Source: Sulfurospirillum diekertiae (GTDB taxonomy: Bacteria > Campylobacterota > Campylobacteria > Campylobacterales > Sulfurospirillaceae). Taken from it: a stretch of DNA of 64,000 nt. Positions 27,074 to 35,983 of this stretch are shown here, piece after piece. The DNA is taken from positions 744,001 to 808,000 of the forward strand of contig NZ_CP039734.2 of the NCBI RefSeq assembly GCF_011769985.2, in the 5' to 3' direction. A program made the translations under genes and the position numbers. Positions within the stretch are counted from its first letter, which is position 1; each line of letters begins with the position of its first letter. A model generated the notes under the pieces. That model saw only the letters and a list, made by a program, of their open reading frames with translations. It ran no database searches and was not told the origin of the DNA.

Positions 27074-27166
27074 TTACTTTGCCTGTGAATGATATTTATA
27101 ATTCATAATAGCCCAAGTGATTAAGATGATATTAGCGAGCACAATAATGCCAATGAAAATATTCAT
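27074..27166 (-). CDS. Putative 30-residue single-helix membrane protein
   Basis: An open frame with AAAAGGAG ten bases before its ATG encodes one hydrophobic helix (about 3-21, IGIIVLANIILITWAI) and a short basic tail ending KYHSQAK. Size and topology resemble small subunits or stabilisers of membrane complexes, but no family is recognised. It lies downstream of the hydrolase remnant on the same strand with a hairpin between. Real translation is unproven. Confidence 0.45.
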   Translation of the reverse strand: MNIFIGIIVLANIILITWAIMNYKYHSQAK

Positions 27167-27197
27167 GTTCGTCAATTCTCCTTTTAAAATTCTAGGA

Positions 27198-27220
27198 AAG
27201 GAAGGATGAAATCCTTCCTT
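27198..27220. terminator. 10-bp hairpin downstream of the hydrolase remnant
   Basis: Arms AAGGAAGGAT (27198-27207) and ATCCTTCCTT (27211-27220) around a GAA loop, ten bases after the hydrolase stop on the - strand. The trailing T-run is weak on that strand. Likely a terminator or mRNA-stability stem. Confidence 0.5.
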
Positions 27221-27229
27221 AAAAAACGG

Positions 27230-27853
27230 CTAACGTGCTGGAACGCGCGTTGAAAGTGCTAAGGGTTTAAACTCAGGCACAATACGACATTCATGGCTTG
27301 GATCCCATTTTGGGTCGAGTGCTTTACACTGCTTTTCAACATCATTTGGTGTTGGTTTTTTACCAGTATCAACCCATGAAAGAAGTGCATTCATAGCAGC
27401 CACATATTGAGCATCACTCAGGTAACTGTGTTCTTTGTCATTGGTGTAGAGTTGAACCATATTCCCTGCATGTCCCGCTTTTGCAACCGTCTCTTCCCAA
27501 GTATTTGCAAGTTCCACAAAAGCGATAGGGTCATTCATACCGCGCATCGTTAAGATTGGAAGAGCAATATTTCCCGTTGGATTAGTGTCCTTTCCAAAGT
27601 CAGCCACTGCGGTTGGGTCTGCTTTGTAACGAAGGACTTTTGTGTTCAATGCTTCATCATTGCTTGAACCAATATATTTTACCGTGTCGTTGCTAAAGGG
27701 ATTTCTGCCTTGTAAACGCGTAAAGACAATATCTTGGAAATGGTGTGTTGCCCAACTCATATGTCCTTGAATACTTTTTTCAGGAATTCTAATAACATTA
27801 ACAATCGTTTTAAGATTCTCTTTCTGCTTTGCTGAGCGATTAGCTTCCGGCAT
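27230..27853 (-). pseudogene. C-terminal remnant of a secreted alpha/beta-hydrolase-like protein
   Basis: The frame carries the C-terminal part of an alpha/beta hydrolase: PILTMRGMNDPIAF holds the likely catalytic Asp, and NDKEHSYLSDAQ the likely catalytic His. The nucleophile-bearing N-terminal half and any signal peptide are missing. The frame stays open a little upstream of the ATG at 27853 into DNA belonging to a chemoreceptor remnant on the other strand, so both genes lost their 5' ends at one junction near 27860-27880. The substrate class is unknown. It is probably non-functional. Confidence 0.6.
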
Positions 27854-27865
27854 ATTCAGTCCTAA

Positions 27866-28205
27866 ACATTTAAAGAACTGAGAAGAGATTGGTATGATCC
27901 AAGATCAAGACCATGGTACAGTAGTGGAATCAGTGCTGATCAACCTCTTATTGCAGATCCTTTTGTGGGATTTGCAAGCAACCAATTTACGATTGCCATT
28001 GCCTCACCTGTAATGGTCGATGGCAAAAAACAAGGCGTCGTAGCGGCCTCTTTTTATGTCAATAAACTGTACCGTAAAATCAAAGCGATTCATGCTGAAG
28101 AGGGGTATGCTTATGTGGTTGATGCTTCGGGTAAAATACTTTTGCACCCAGACAAAGCAATGCTCAATCTCTCTTTACCCGAACAGATGTCAAGCGAAGC
28201 GCAGA
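27866..28205 (+). pseudogene. Remnant of a chemoreceptor dCache sensor domain
   Basis: The + strand frame reads RRDWYDPRSRPWYSSG, then DPFVGFASNQFTIAIASPV, GVVAASFYVNKLYRKIKAI and GYAYVVDASGKILLHPDKA, the classic ligand-binding half of a double-Cache methyl-accepting chemotaxis protein. It has no start, no N-terminal membrane helix and no signalling domain: the 5' side ends at the junction with the hydrolase remnant, the 3' side at the IS21 left end. A broken gene, not a functional product. Confidence 0.75.
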
Positions 28206-28245
28206 ACTGGTCAGTTTTTAGTGTAAAAAAGTTGCGAATTGAAAC

Positions 28246-29064
28246 TTAAACCACCTCTTGATTTTGACCTTCTATGTTTGAAGATTTAGCTTCAAACTTA
28301 TAGATTTCTGAGTGTAAAACTCCTGTTTGTTTCTTCTCTTTAAGTCGGTAGCTATCTCCTTGAATATTGATGATATGTGAGTGATGTAACACTCGATCTA
28401 ATATAGCGGTTGTAACGATTTTATCTCCTGCAAAGACTTGAACCCATTTACTAAATACAAGATTTGAAGTAAAAATGGTAGAGCTTTTTTCATAGCGTTT
28501 AGAAATAATTTGAAAAAAGTGATTGGCTTCTTCTTTGCTCATATTGAAATATCCAATCTCATCAATGACAAGTACCGATGGAGAGGCGATAGATTTCAAG
28601 AAGCTATCATATTTTTTCTCTTTTTTGGCTCTATTTGCATTACTTAAAAGCTCACTTATGGTGGTAAATCTTACTTTATAGCGATGTTGCACCGCTTTGA
28701 GTGCTAGCGCAATAGCAAGATGTGTTTTACCCACACCACTTTCACCTAAGAGGATGATGTTCTCATACTTTTTAACAAATATTAGGCTTGAGAGTTCTTC
28801 AATCTGTTTACGGTTCACGCCAACGGAGAAAGTGTAATCAAACTGCTCTAATGTCTTAATAACTGGGAATCCTGCGAGTTTGGTCAACATATTTTTAGAC
28901 CTTCCTAGTCTATTATCTACTTCCACTCGTAATACCTCCTCCAAGAACTGTGTATATTGCCAATTCTCTTTAGCTGCCATACTGGCAATATCATGATATT
29001 TTTCGCCTATGATAGAGAGCTTGAGTTCTTTACATAACTCATCGATAGAGGTATCTAACTCCAT
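28246..29064 (-). CDS. istB: IS21-family ATP-binding protein IstB
   Basis: AAA+ helper ATPase of IS21 transposition, related to DnaC, that assists target selection by IstA. Walker A is LLGESGVGKTHLAIAL (about 106-121), Walker B VLVIDEIGYFNMSKEEANHFF and sensor TIFTSNLVFSKW. 272 residues, complete. Overlaps the istA end by ten bases. Confidence 0.93.
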   Translation of the reverse strand: MELDTSIDELCKELKLSIIGEKYHDIASMAAKENWQYTQFLEEVLRVEVDNRLGRSKNMLTKLAGFPVIKTLEQFDYTFSVGVNRKQIEELSSLIFVKKYENIILLGESGVGKTHLAIALALKAVQHRYKVRFTTISELLSNANRAKKEKKYDSFLKSIASPSVLVIDEIGYFNMSKEEANHFFQIISKRYEKSSTIFTSNLVFSKWVQVFAGDKIVTTAILDRVLHHSHIINIQGDSYRLKEKKQTGVLHSEIYKFEAKSSNIEGQNQEVV

Positions 29065-30167
29065 AATGCACCACCATAAAATCCAACAGGAAGGATGATG
29101 TTTGCAACCATGGGTATAAACTCATCGTAACATTGAATGTCTCTATTGGGGATATATAATTTTTCCAAGTCTTTGTGAGAATTGATTGGGGAATATTTTT
29201 TAGCTACACTTTCAATCAAAGCTTTAGGGTGGATTCCTTGATAGGCTTTAGGCACAGGAAGTAGCTGTAACTGCTCCTGTGCTAACAACTCAAATGGCAT
29301 CTGTAATGTCGTTTGGTGGATGCGTTTATTGGCGGTATTGTCCAACCATTTTAGAACTTCCGCATTTGCATTATCAAGCGTTAATGTGTAATGTTTCATA
29401 GAGAGTCTCACTCGTAATCCATTATGAAAGTTATACCGCAGATAATGGTTAAATCTCTCAACTTTTCCTTTGGTTTTAGCGCGATAGGGTTTGCATACTT
29501 TGATACTAAATCCACAGTGTTTGGCAAAGTCAGCAAACAAGGGATTGAATCTATGATCACCTTTACCATAGTCATTTCGTGACAATATGACAGTTTTCAT
29601 ATTGTCATATAAACACTCTTTTGGAACACCACCAAAGTAGGCAAAAGCGTTCATATGGCACCCTATCAAGGTCTCAATCTTCTCATTATTAACGTATTCC
29701 ACATAAGATGCTCTAGAGTAACCCATCGTCGCTACAAAGGCGGATAAATTATCCTTGGGAAACTCTACCCAGTCAACTTGCATCTGCTGGGCTGGTTTGG
29801 TTTCAAAGCGTATAATAGGCTCATCTAATTTGGCTCGAGCTCTAAGCTCATATCTTAGTATGACTTGTTGAAGCCACCTTAGACTTCCATCATATCCAAG
29901 CTTCTTAATCTCTTCATAAATGACGGTTAAGGGTATTTCACTTTTCTGCTGCTCTGCCGTCTCTAACATCTTGGCGATATGTGGCAAATAAGGATCAACA
30001 CTGTTAATCACAGGAGGTCTATTGATATGGGGAATATAATCATCTGGAAGATTGGCATAGCGCCTTACAGTTTCTCTTGAAATACCTAACTTTCTAGCAA
30101 TGGCACTTTTACTAAACCCTTCAGCTAAAAACTTCTTTATCATTTTAATTTCACCTTTTTTTAACAT
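29055..30167 (-). CDS. istA: IS21-family transposase IstA
   Basis: DDE transposase. The N-terminal helix-turn-helix includes SKSAIARKLGISRETVRRY (about 19-37). The rve-type catalytic core has QVDWVEFP (first Asp), YDNMKTVI (second Asp) and KGKVERFNHYLRYNF (catalytic Glu). 370 residues, a little short for the family but apparently intact. GGAAAGGAG lies before the ATG. With istB it should make a functional element. Confidence 0.92.
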   Translation of the reverse strand: MLKKGEIKMIKKFLAEGFSKSAIARKLGISRETVRRYANLPDDYIPHINRPPVINSVDPYLPHIAKMLETAEQQKSEIPLTVIYEEIKKLGYDGSLRWLQQVILRYELRARAKLDEPIIRFETKPAQQMQVDWVEFPKDNLSAFVATMGYSRASYVEYVNNEKIETLIGCHMNAFAYFGGVPKECLYDNMKTVILSRNDYGKGDHRFNPLFADFAKHCGFSIKVCKPYRAKTKGKVERFNHYLRYNFHNGLRVRLSMKHYTLTLDNANAEVLKWLDNTANKRIHQTTLQMPFELLAQEQLQLLPVPKAYQGIHPKALIESVAKKYSPINSHKDLEKLYIPNRDIQCYDEFIPMVANIILPVGFYGGALWS

Positions 30168-30293
30168 TCAACTCCTTTCCAAAAAATTGAAAATGGAGTT
30201 TAACCAATTTAACTTGGTTCTTTAAGGTTTTAAATCAAAATGCAACTCTCAAATTACATTTTCTACTGACCAGTTTAGCAGTTCGTTTGACAC

Positions 30294-31964
30294 GTGCTTC
30301 TTGCTCTTTTGATTCAAACGCCTTTATGGTGTGAGAGTGACTATGTTCAAAACTATTTGCAGGAGCATCAGGCTAAGAGCAAAGCGGTAAGTGATGCGTT
30401 TGGTAAACTCGTCGTGCAATCGCGCATGGGGCGAATGAAGCCTTTTGATACACTCAGCCAAGAGGTACTTTATAAACTCAGTGGTAAAAGCAGCCTGTAC
30501 GATATGGATGCGATGCAAGTAATGCTTGGAATGCTTTCCCATCCCACTTTGTGGAAAACACTGCCGATGATTCAGACCAAAACGCCACGACTTAGGGATT
30601 TTATCGGTATTGCGAAAGAGCAAAAACTAGCAACTTTTGAAGATTTTTTCGACGGACATCGTTACAAATTAGACGCTGAACTTCAAAAAGCTTTGGCGAT
30701 GAAACCCAGCCAGAGAGGCACCTTTGAGAACGATCTGATCAAAGTCGATGAGCGTTTGAGCATTGCGTTTATGCTCTACCAAGGAGTCCTCTTTAAAATC
30801 TTCCCACTGCCCAATGATGCGAACCACACATGGCTTGCCTTCGAGCAGATGTTTGCACAACTTCAAGGTGAAGAGGCAAAAAAATTACAAGAGAGTTCCA
30901 CCGCTTTTATTGAAGCACTGTTTGAGCGAAATTACGCCAAAGCACTTTTACATGTAAAGACGTTTTCACAGTTTCAAACCCACTATGGCGCGGATATTAT
31001 GCCTTCACCCACACACATCAAAGTGGAGATACTCTTCAATAAACTGATGATTTTTGAGCGTTTAACCTTGGCGTATGTACTCTTAGGTTTGGTGCTTTTA
31101 GGCGTTGCATTTGGGCATGTTTTTGCTCCCAATACCTTTACATGTAAACTGAACCGTCCGCTCTTTTTCAGTGTCGCAATGCTGTTTGTCGTGCATACGT
31201 GTGGGCTCGCTTTGCGTTGGTATGTGAGCGGTCATGCGCCTTTGAGTGACACGTACGAGTCTATTGTTTATATCGCGTGGTCGTGTCTGCTTTTTTGCAT
31301 GCTCTTTATGCGCACTTCGCTTTTTGCACTCTCTGGCTCGGTGATGATGGCGGGCATCTTTATGTTTGTCGCACACCTAGGGCACATTGACCCAGAGATC
31401 ACCAATCTTGTGCCCGTTTTAAAATCGTTTTGGCTTAGCGTACATGTCTCCATCATCACCGCCAGTTACGGCTTTTTAGCCCTGGGTTGTGCATTGGGAT
31501 TTTTCACGCTCATCCTCTTTACATGTAAACCTTCTTCTAAAACCATTGCGACCATCAAGCACCTTACCTCCATCAATGAAATCACCCTGATTTTGGGCTT
31601 GAGTCTTTTGGTCATCGGTAACTTTTTAGGCGGTGTTTGGGCGAATGAATCGTGGGGGAGGTATTGGGGTTGGGACCCGAAAGAGACGTGGGCGTACATC
31701 TCTATTTTGGTGTATACCATCATTTTACATGTAAGGCTTGTACCACGGATTTATTCGCACTATTCGTTTGCGGTGCTTTCACTTTTAGGGTTTGCCTCCA
31801 TCTTGATGACGTACTTTGGCGTGAACTTTTACCTTGCAGGCATGCACTCCTACGCTACGGGCGATCCTGTGCCAATTCCACTTTGGGTTTATGTATGTAG
31901 TGTCGTGGTCGCAGGTTTGATTATAATGTCGTATAAAAATAGATTTTTAAAGGAAGAAAAATGA
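30294..31964 (+). CDS. nrfI: C-terminal part of a CcsBA-type cytochrome c synthase, NrfI-like, truncated by the IS
   Basis: Haem-attachment protein of cytochrome c system II. The periplasmic segment VVQSRMGRMKPFDTLSQEVL is followed by about eight membrane helices and the haem-handling WWD motif in WGRYWGWDPKETWAY (about 452-466), so the CcsA half is complete. The N-terminal ResB half (some 350 residues in Wolinella NrfI) is absent: 19 bases upstream lies the IS21 end, and an in-frame TGA precedes the GTG used here. The next gene resembles nrfJ, so this is the tail of an nrfHAIJ operon. A functional product is doubtful. Four iterated palindromes fall inside. Confidence 0.8.
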   Translation: MLLALLIQTPLWCESDYVQNYLQEHQAKSKAVSDAFGKLVVQSRMGRMKPFDTLSQEVLYKLSGKSSLYDMDAMQVMLGMLSHPTLWKTLPMIQTKTPRLRDFIGIAKEQKLATFEDFFDGHRYKLDAELQKALAMKPSQRGTFENDLIKVDERLSIAFMLYQGVLFKIFPLPNDANHTWLAFEQMFAQLQGEEAKKLQESSTAFIEALFERNYAKALLHVKTFSQFQTHYGADIMPSPTHIKVEILFNKLMIFERLTLAYVLLGLVLLGVAFGHVFAPNTFTCKLNRPLFFSVAMLFVVHTCGLALRWYVSGHAPLSDTYESIVYIAWSCLLFCMLFMRTSLFALSGSVMMAGIFMFVAHLGHIDPEITNLVPVLKSFWLSVHVSIITASYGFLALGCALGFFTLILFTCKPSSKTIATIKHLTSINEITLILGLSLLVIGNFLGGVWANESWGRYWGWDPKETWAYISILVYTIILHVRLVPRIYSHYSFAVLSLLGFASILMTYFGVNFYLAGMHSYATGDPVPIPLWVYVCSVVVAGLIIMSYKNRFLKEEK

Positions 31965-32611
31965 AGAAAGTATGTTTAACGATAGCGGCTTTGACCTGTG
32001 CGCTAGCCCTTCATGCGGGCGATATCTATGAAGGTACAGTGGTCGATACGCTCGATGGGGGTGGTTACACCTATATGCAGATTGACGATACCAAGAAAAA
32101 ATACTGGGTCGCTGTTGAGGGAACGAAGGTTGAAAAAGGAACAGAGGTTCGTTTTACCGAGGAATTACGTGCTAAAAACTTTGAGAGTAAATCCTTAAAC
32201 CGTACCTTTGATGAGATTGTGTTTGCTTCAAACCTTCAGTACCGCACTAAAGTACCAGAAGCTGGCAATCTTGCGCTCATTAGTGAGCAAGTGAAAGAGT
32301 CTCCTTACAAACAAAAGGATACAATGAGCGTCAAAGAGGCATGGGAAAAACGCGCTAGTTTGAAAGACAAAACAATTAGTATTCGTGGTAAGGTTGTCAA
32401 AGCTTCGCAGAACATTATTTCACGCAACTGGATTCATATTCAAGATGGAACGGGCGAGGGAAGTGAAGTAGGGCGCATTGTCTTTACGTCAAAAGAACTT
32501 CCAAAAGTGGGAGATATTGTAACTGCTACGGGTGTTGTTACGGTTGATAAGGACTTTGGCTCGGGTTATTTTTATAAAATTATTGTTGAAAATGCTACAT
32601 TTACTAAATAA
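31961..32611 (+). CDS. nrfJ: Periplasmic NrfJ-like protein
   Basis: 216 residues with a signal peptide (1-19) and two beta-rich halves; the C-terminal half (about 120-215) looks like an OB-type fold (KDKTISIRGKVVKASQNI, WIHIQDGTGEGSE, GDIVTATGVVTVDKDFG). Its position after a CcsBA-type gene matches nrfJ in the nrfHAIJ operon of Wolinella and Sulfurospirillum, where its role in ammonia-forming nitrite reduction is unclear. Overlaps the preceding stop by four bases, with AAAGGAAG upstream. Confidence 0.72.
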   Translation: MKKVCLTIAALTCALALHAGDIYEGTVVDTLDGGGYTYMQIDDTKKKYWVAVEGTKVEKGTEVRFTEELRAKNFESKSLNRTFDEIVFASNLQYRTKVPEAGNLALISEQVKESPYKQKDTMSVKEAWEKRASLKDKTISIRGKVVKASQNIISRNWIHIQDGTGEGSEVGRIVFTSKELPKVGDIVTATGVVTVDKDFGSGYFYKIIVENATFTK

Positions 32612-32631
32612 ATTATTTTAAAGAGAGTGCA

Positions 32632-33294
32632 ATGGCAAATGATTCTTTATCTCTGATCGCTTCATTGCCACTGTTCGATGCGCTAGAACATGAAGACATC
32701 GAGAAGATCGCCTCTTTTTGCAGTGTACGTCATCACAAAGCAGGTGACGTGCTTTTTTATGAGAAAGATACCAAAGATTCGATCTATTACATCATCAAAG
32801 GCTCTGTAAAATTTTACAAAGTGGATCGTTTCGACAATGAAATCTTCCTCTACAAACTCTATTCCAATTCGCTCATTTTCAATGTCTCCAAGCTGATCGA
32901 CAGCTTTTTTATCAGCTGTTACGCGAACGCTGAGTTTTTGGAAGACAGTATGGTGCTTTCCATTCAGAGTGAGCCCTTTCGTGAGATGATCTATACCAAT
33001 CACCGTTTGATGACAAAGATTTTGGAAGAGTCGTTTAAGATGATTCAGCAGATGCAATGTATCATTAGCCGTGATGTTGTGTTTGATGGAACGGCAAGAG
33101 TGGCGCACATGCTTGTCAATGAGCTTGACACGTTTAATCGCCTAAAAAAACATGAAATTGCCTATATGCTGCATATTCAGCCTGAGACACTTTCCCGTAT
33201 TTTAAACAAACTCACCCGTAATGAAACGATAGAAATTGAAAAAAACAGTGTTGTAATCTTGAATATTCAAGAATTAAAAGAGATTTATGAGTAG
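32632..33294 (+). CDS. Crp/Fnr-family transcriptional regulator
   Basis: 220 residues: an N-terminal cyclic-nucleotide-binding-like beta barrel (about 10-120) with HKAGDVLFYEKDTKDSIYYI, a dimer helix, and a C-terminal helix-turn-helix (HEIAYMLHIQPETLSRILNK, about 174-193). No N-terminal cysteine cluster for an Fe-S centre, so it is not an oxygen-sensing FNR. It lies 20 bases after nrfJ and just before a nitrate-sensor-like gene. By analogy with Nss regulators of Wolinella and C. jejuni it may control nitrate, nitrite or nitrosative-stress genes; inference from context. Confidence 0.85.
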   Translation: MANDSLSLIASLPLFDALEHEDIEKIASFCSVRHHKAGDVLFYEKDTKDSIYYIIKGSVKFYKVDRFDNEIFLYKLYSNSLIFNVSKLIDSFFISCYANAEFLEDSMVLSIQSEPFREMIYTNHRLMTKILEESFKMIQQMQCIISRDVVFDGTARVAHMLVNELDTFNRLKKHEIAYMLHIQPETLSRILNKLTRNETIEIEKNSVVILNIQELKEIYE

Positions 33295-33300
33295 GACATT

Positions 33301-34680
33301 ATGATTAAACCAACAACCATTAGCACCAAAATGAAATTAGCAGGTGGACTGCTCTCTTTCGTGATTATTTTCATCATCTCACTCACTGTGATGATGAATC
33401 AGATGAGCAAAAAAGACTCGTATATCATCAACATCGCAGGTAAGCAGCGTATGCTTTCGCAAAAAATTAGTAAAGAGACTTTTTTCATCGTGCATCGCCA
33501 TACCAATGACTTTCGAGAACTCAATACGGCTGTCAACTTGTTTGAGAGCAGTCTTAAAGACCTTTTGTATGGAAATGATACCAAAGGCATTTATGCTCCA
33601 CAAAATGAACGCATCCAAGCCAAACTGGAAGAGGTGATGAGCTTGTGGGTTCCCTTTCGCTTGGAAGTAGAAGCGCTTAAAACAGGCATCGAAGATGTAC
33701 GTCCCGATATGGAAGTGCTCACGCCGCGCATCGAAAAACTCCTCATCCTTTCCGATAACGTTGTTCAACACATGGTCATAGCCAATCTTAGCAATATTCA
33801 CATTGATCTCTCCGGTCGTCAGAGAATGCTCTCACAACGCATGGGACTTTACGTCAATCGTTATTTGAGGACAGCAAATGCCCAAGATTTACTGGTCTAT
33901 GCCGATGCTAAGGCACTGTATAACAAAACGATAAAGAGCTTTTTAGATGATCCTGCGGTCAAAAATGTTCCGGCTGTCTATGCGATTGTGAAAGAAAATA
34001 ACGCCTATTGGGAAGAGTACAGTGTTTATTTAGACCATCTTATTGCTGTAGAGAGTGAAATCAACAAACATATGGCGTTTGTGTATGAAAAAAATGTTCA
34101 ACTGCTCAATGCCATGGATGATGCTGTTTGGCTCTATACCAATCACAGTGAAGCGAAGAACGATATGTTCCTCAAATTTCAGTACATTGCACTTATTATT
34201 GGGCTCATCATTATCGTCTATGCGTTTGTGATGACCAAAGAGGTTATTGAGCATTTAGAGGGGTTTGTGCAAAAAGCCAAAGAGTTGGCACATGGCGATA
34301 TTAATAGCTTTACTGGACACAATGTTACGCTCTCTGCCAACGGTGAAGATGAGCTAAAAGAAGCCTCTTCACATATTTCACTCTTTGTTCAAAAAGTCAA
34401 TCTTGCGATGAAAGACTCCGAAGATGCGCTTAAAAAAGCGGAAAATGCCGTCTCTCAACTTCAACAGCTTGCGGAAGATGTGGAAGATGTCATCGAAGAT
34501 ATGGGGATTGATGAGCATGATAAAAAAACATTTGACAAAAATGTTAATGCCACGGAAGACATCGCTATTCAGTCCGCAGAAAATCTTATCCATGTCAATC
34601 GCATGTTGCAAAAGCTTAAAAAAAGCCTCAATGCGATGGTCGATAGCGGCAATCAAGTGGACGAAAAAAAGGACGTGTAA
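33301..34680 (+). CDS. Membrane protein with two PilJ (nitrate-sensor-like) domains
   Basis: 459 residues. A membrane helix (about 13-33) leads into two periplasmic helical domains, each with a P-box-like motif: INIAGKQRMLSQKISKE (43-59) and IDLSGRQRMLSQRMGLY (168-184). These match the PilJ/NarX-type domain whose helix binds nitrate or nitrite in NarX. A second membrane helix (about 293-313) is followed by a HAMP-like stretch and a coiled coil, with no kinase, GGDEF or chemotaxis signalling tip. It follows the Crp/Fnr gene by six bases, suggesting a non-canonical sensor-regulator pair. Confidence 0.8.
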   Translation: MIKPTTISTKMKLAGGLLSFVIIFIISLTVMMNQMSKKDSYIINIAGKQRMLSQKISKETFFIVHRHTNDFRELNTAVNLFESSLKDLLYGNDTKGIYAPQNERIQAKLEEVMSLWVPFRLEVEALKTGIEDVRPDMEVLTPRIEKLLILSDNVVQHMVIANLSNIHIDLSGRQRMLSQRMGLYVNRYLRTANAQDLLVYADAKALYNKTIKSFLDDPAVKNVPAVYAIVKENNAYWEEYSVYLDHLIAVESEINKHMAFVYEKNVQLLNAMDDAVWLYTNHSEAKNDMFLKFQYIALIIGLIIIVYAFVMTKEVIEHLEGFVQKAKELAHGDINSFTGHNVTLSANGEDELKEASSHISLFVQKVNLAMKDSEDALKKAENAVSQLQQLAEDVEDVIEDMGIDEHDKKTFDKNVNATEDIAIQSAENLIHVNRMLQKLKKSLNAMVDSGNQVDEKKDV

Positions 34681-34735
34681 CAATTTATTTAAACTCTTAA
34701 TGTATCATATTTAAAAGATTGCACAAGAGGCTTGA

Positions 34736-35302
34736 ATGAAAAAAATTTACATTATTCATGGTTATTTTGCTTCACCAACGGATCATTGGTTTCCATGGTT
34801 TGTCGAAAAAGTTCATGCCGATTATGGCATAGAAGTTGAAGTGTTGCGTATGCCAACACCCGATACTCCTGACATGGATGAATGGCTGGAAAAACTTCAC
34901 GATAAAATCGGCATGCCGAGCAACGAGACGTTTATCATCGCGCACAGTTTAGGCTGTATCACCCTTTTGCATTACCTAGATACGCTTCAAGAGAATTTTG
35001 CCCTTGGCGGTATGATCTTAGTCTCTCCTTTTGATAAACCGCTCGAAGTTTTTCCCAATCTTAATTCGTTTGTTGATATTACGCTGGATTTTTCCAAGCT
35101 CTCCCGCAGTGTCGCTCAAAAGTATGTCATCTTCTCCGACAACGATATGTACGTACCGCCCTTTATAAGCAAGACCATAGGTGTTAAACTTGACAGCGCC
35201 CTTCTTGAAATCCCTCGCGGCGGTCACTTTTTGGGCATAGAAGGGTTTGAAACATTTCCTGAATTGTATGAAATTTTTAAAACGATGCTGGCAAAAAGAT
35301 AA
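34736..35302 (+). CDS. RBBP9/YdeN-type serine hydrolase
   Basis: Small alpha/beta hydrolase of 188 residues. It begins KKIYIIHGYFASPTDHWFPW, has the nucleophile elbow AHSLGC, an Asp in FSDNDMYVPP and a C-terminal catalytic His in PRGGHFLG. The family is typical of uncharacterised serine hydrolases. Its own ribosome site (AAGAGG) follows a 55-base gap. The substrate is unknown. Confidence 0.88.
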   Translation: MKKIYIIHGYFASPTDHWFPWFVEKVHADYGIEVEVLRMPTPDTPDMDEWLEKLHDKIGMPSNETFIIAHSLGCITLLHYLDTLQENFALGGMILVSPFDKPLEVFPNLNSFVDITLDFSKLSRSVAQKYVIFSDNDMYVPPFISKTIGVKLDSALLEIPRGGHFLGIEGFETFPELYEIFKTMLAKR

Positions 35303-35309
35303 CTTTAGT

Positions 35310-35939
35310 TCAAAGTTCTTCGTGTAAAAGTTTGATACCAAGCGCTAAAAAAAGCGCACCAATACTTCTATTGAACCAAAGTGCAAAGGTATGATGCGCT
35401 TGTAATTTTGAGATAAAGACCATCGACAACCACGCGACAATGATATTCCAGACTGTGCCATTGATGTCAAATAAAATACCTAAAAACAGCATACTCAATG
35501 CCTTGTTATTGGATGCAATATCTACAAATTGCGGTAAAAATGCAAGGAAAAAAAGTGCTACTTTGGGGTTGAGCATATTAGTAAGAAAGCCTTGCCAAAA
35601 GATATTTTTTAAGGTTTGATGACCGGTTTTTGTTTTTACATGTAAAGGGGTTTGCGTTGAGCGTAATATCGTGATACCAATGTAAATCAAATAAGCGGCA
35701 CCGATGCTTTTAATAATGCTGAATGCCATTGCCGAGGTTGCGAGCAAAGCTGAAAGTCCAATCGTTGTTGCGAAAATATGCACCAGGCATCCCGTACCAA
35801 TACCAAGGGCTGCAAAAAATCCCGCACGAAATCCTTGCGTACTGGAACGTCCGACAATATACAGCGTATCAACGCCTGGTGTCATATTTAAAAGCAAGCC
35901 TGAAAGGATGAAAAGCCAAAGATCATGCGTACCTAACAT
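35310..35939 (-). CDS. LysE/RhtB-family exporter
   Basis: Inner-membrane transporter of amino acids or small amphiphiles, 209 residues with six predicted helices. The family signature is at the N-terminus (LLLNMTPGVDTLYIVGRSSTQGFRAG). Convergent with the hydrolase gene, seven bases between stops. The substrate cannot be told from sequence. The iterated palindrome (35635-35646) encodes a loop residue stretch LHVK. Confidence 0.88.
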   Translation of the reverse strand: MLGTHDLWLFILSGLLLNMTPGVDTLYIVGRSSTQGFRAGFFAALGIGTGCLVHIFATTIGLSALLATSAMAFSIIKSIGAAYLIYIGITILRSTQTPLHVKTKTGHQTLKNIFWQGFLTNMLNPKVALFFLAFLPQFVDIASNNKALSMLFLGILFDINGTVWNIIVAWLSMVFISKLQAHHTFALWFNRSIGALFLALGIKLLHEEL

Positions 35940-35983
35940 GGATCATCTCCTATTAATAAAAATATGAGTTAATTATACTCAAT

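Larger units (their letters stand above)
28206..30275. mobile_element. IS21-family insertion sequence
   Basis: About 2.07 kb with istA and istB on the - strand. Terminal inverted repeats start ACTGGTCAGT at 28206 and end ACTGACCAGT at 30274, ten matching bases; a shared GTTGC lies about 25-30 bases inside each end. No matching target-site duplication is visible: the left flank ends GCGCAG(A) and the right flank begins TAGCAGTT. The flanking genes are unrelated fragments, so the element probably took part in a deletion or recombined with another copy. No iterated palindromes occur inside it, in keeping with foreign origin. Confidence 0.85.

Noticed and set aside
27013-27095. Short + strand frame with AGAGGA before an ATG, near the 30-residue peptide gene
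   Set aside because: It overlaps the better-supported - strand peptide gene and encodes a non-descript 22-residue peptide.
28206-30275. Genomic island or prophage around the IS element
   Set aside because: Only IS21 genes are present; no integrase, tRNA gene, phage or conjugation genes flank it.
31098-31723. Antisense open frames across the cytochrome c synthase gene
   Set aside because: They arise from the codon pattern of the membrane helices on the + strand; peptides look random.
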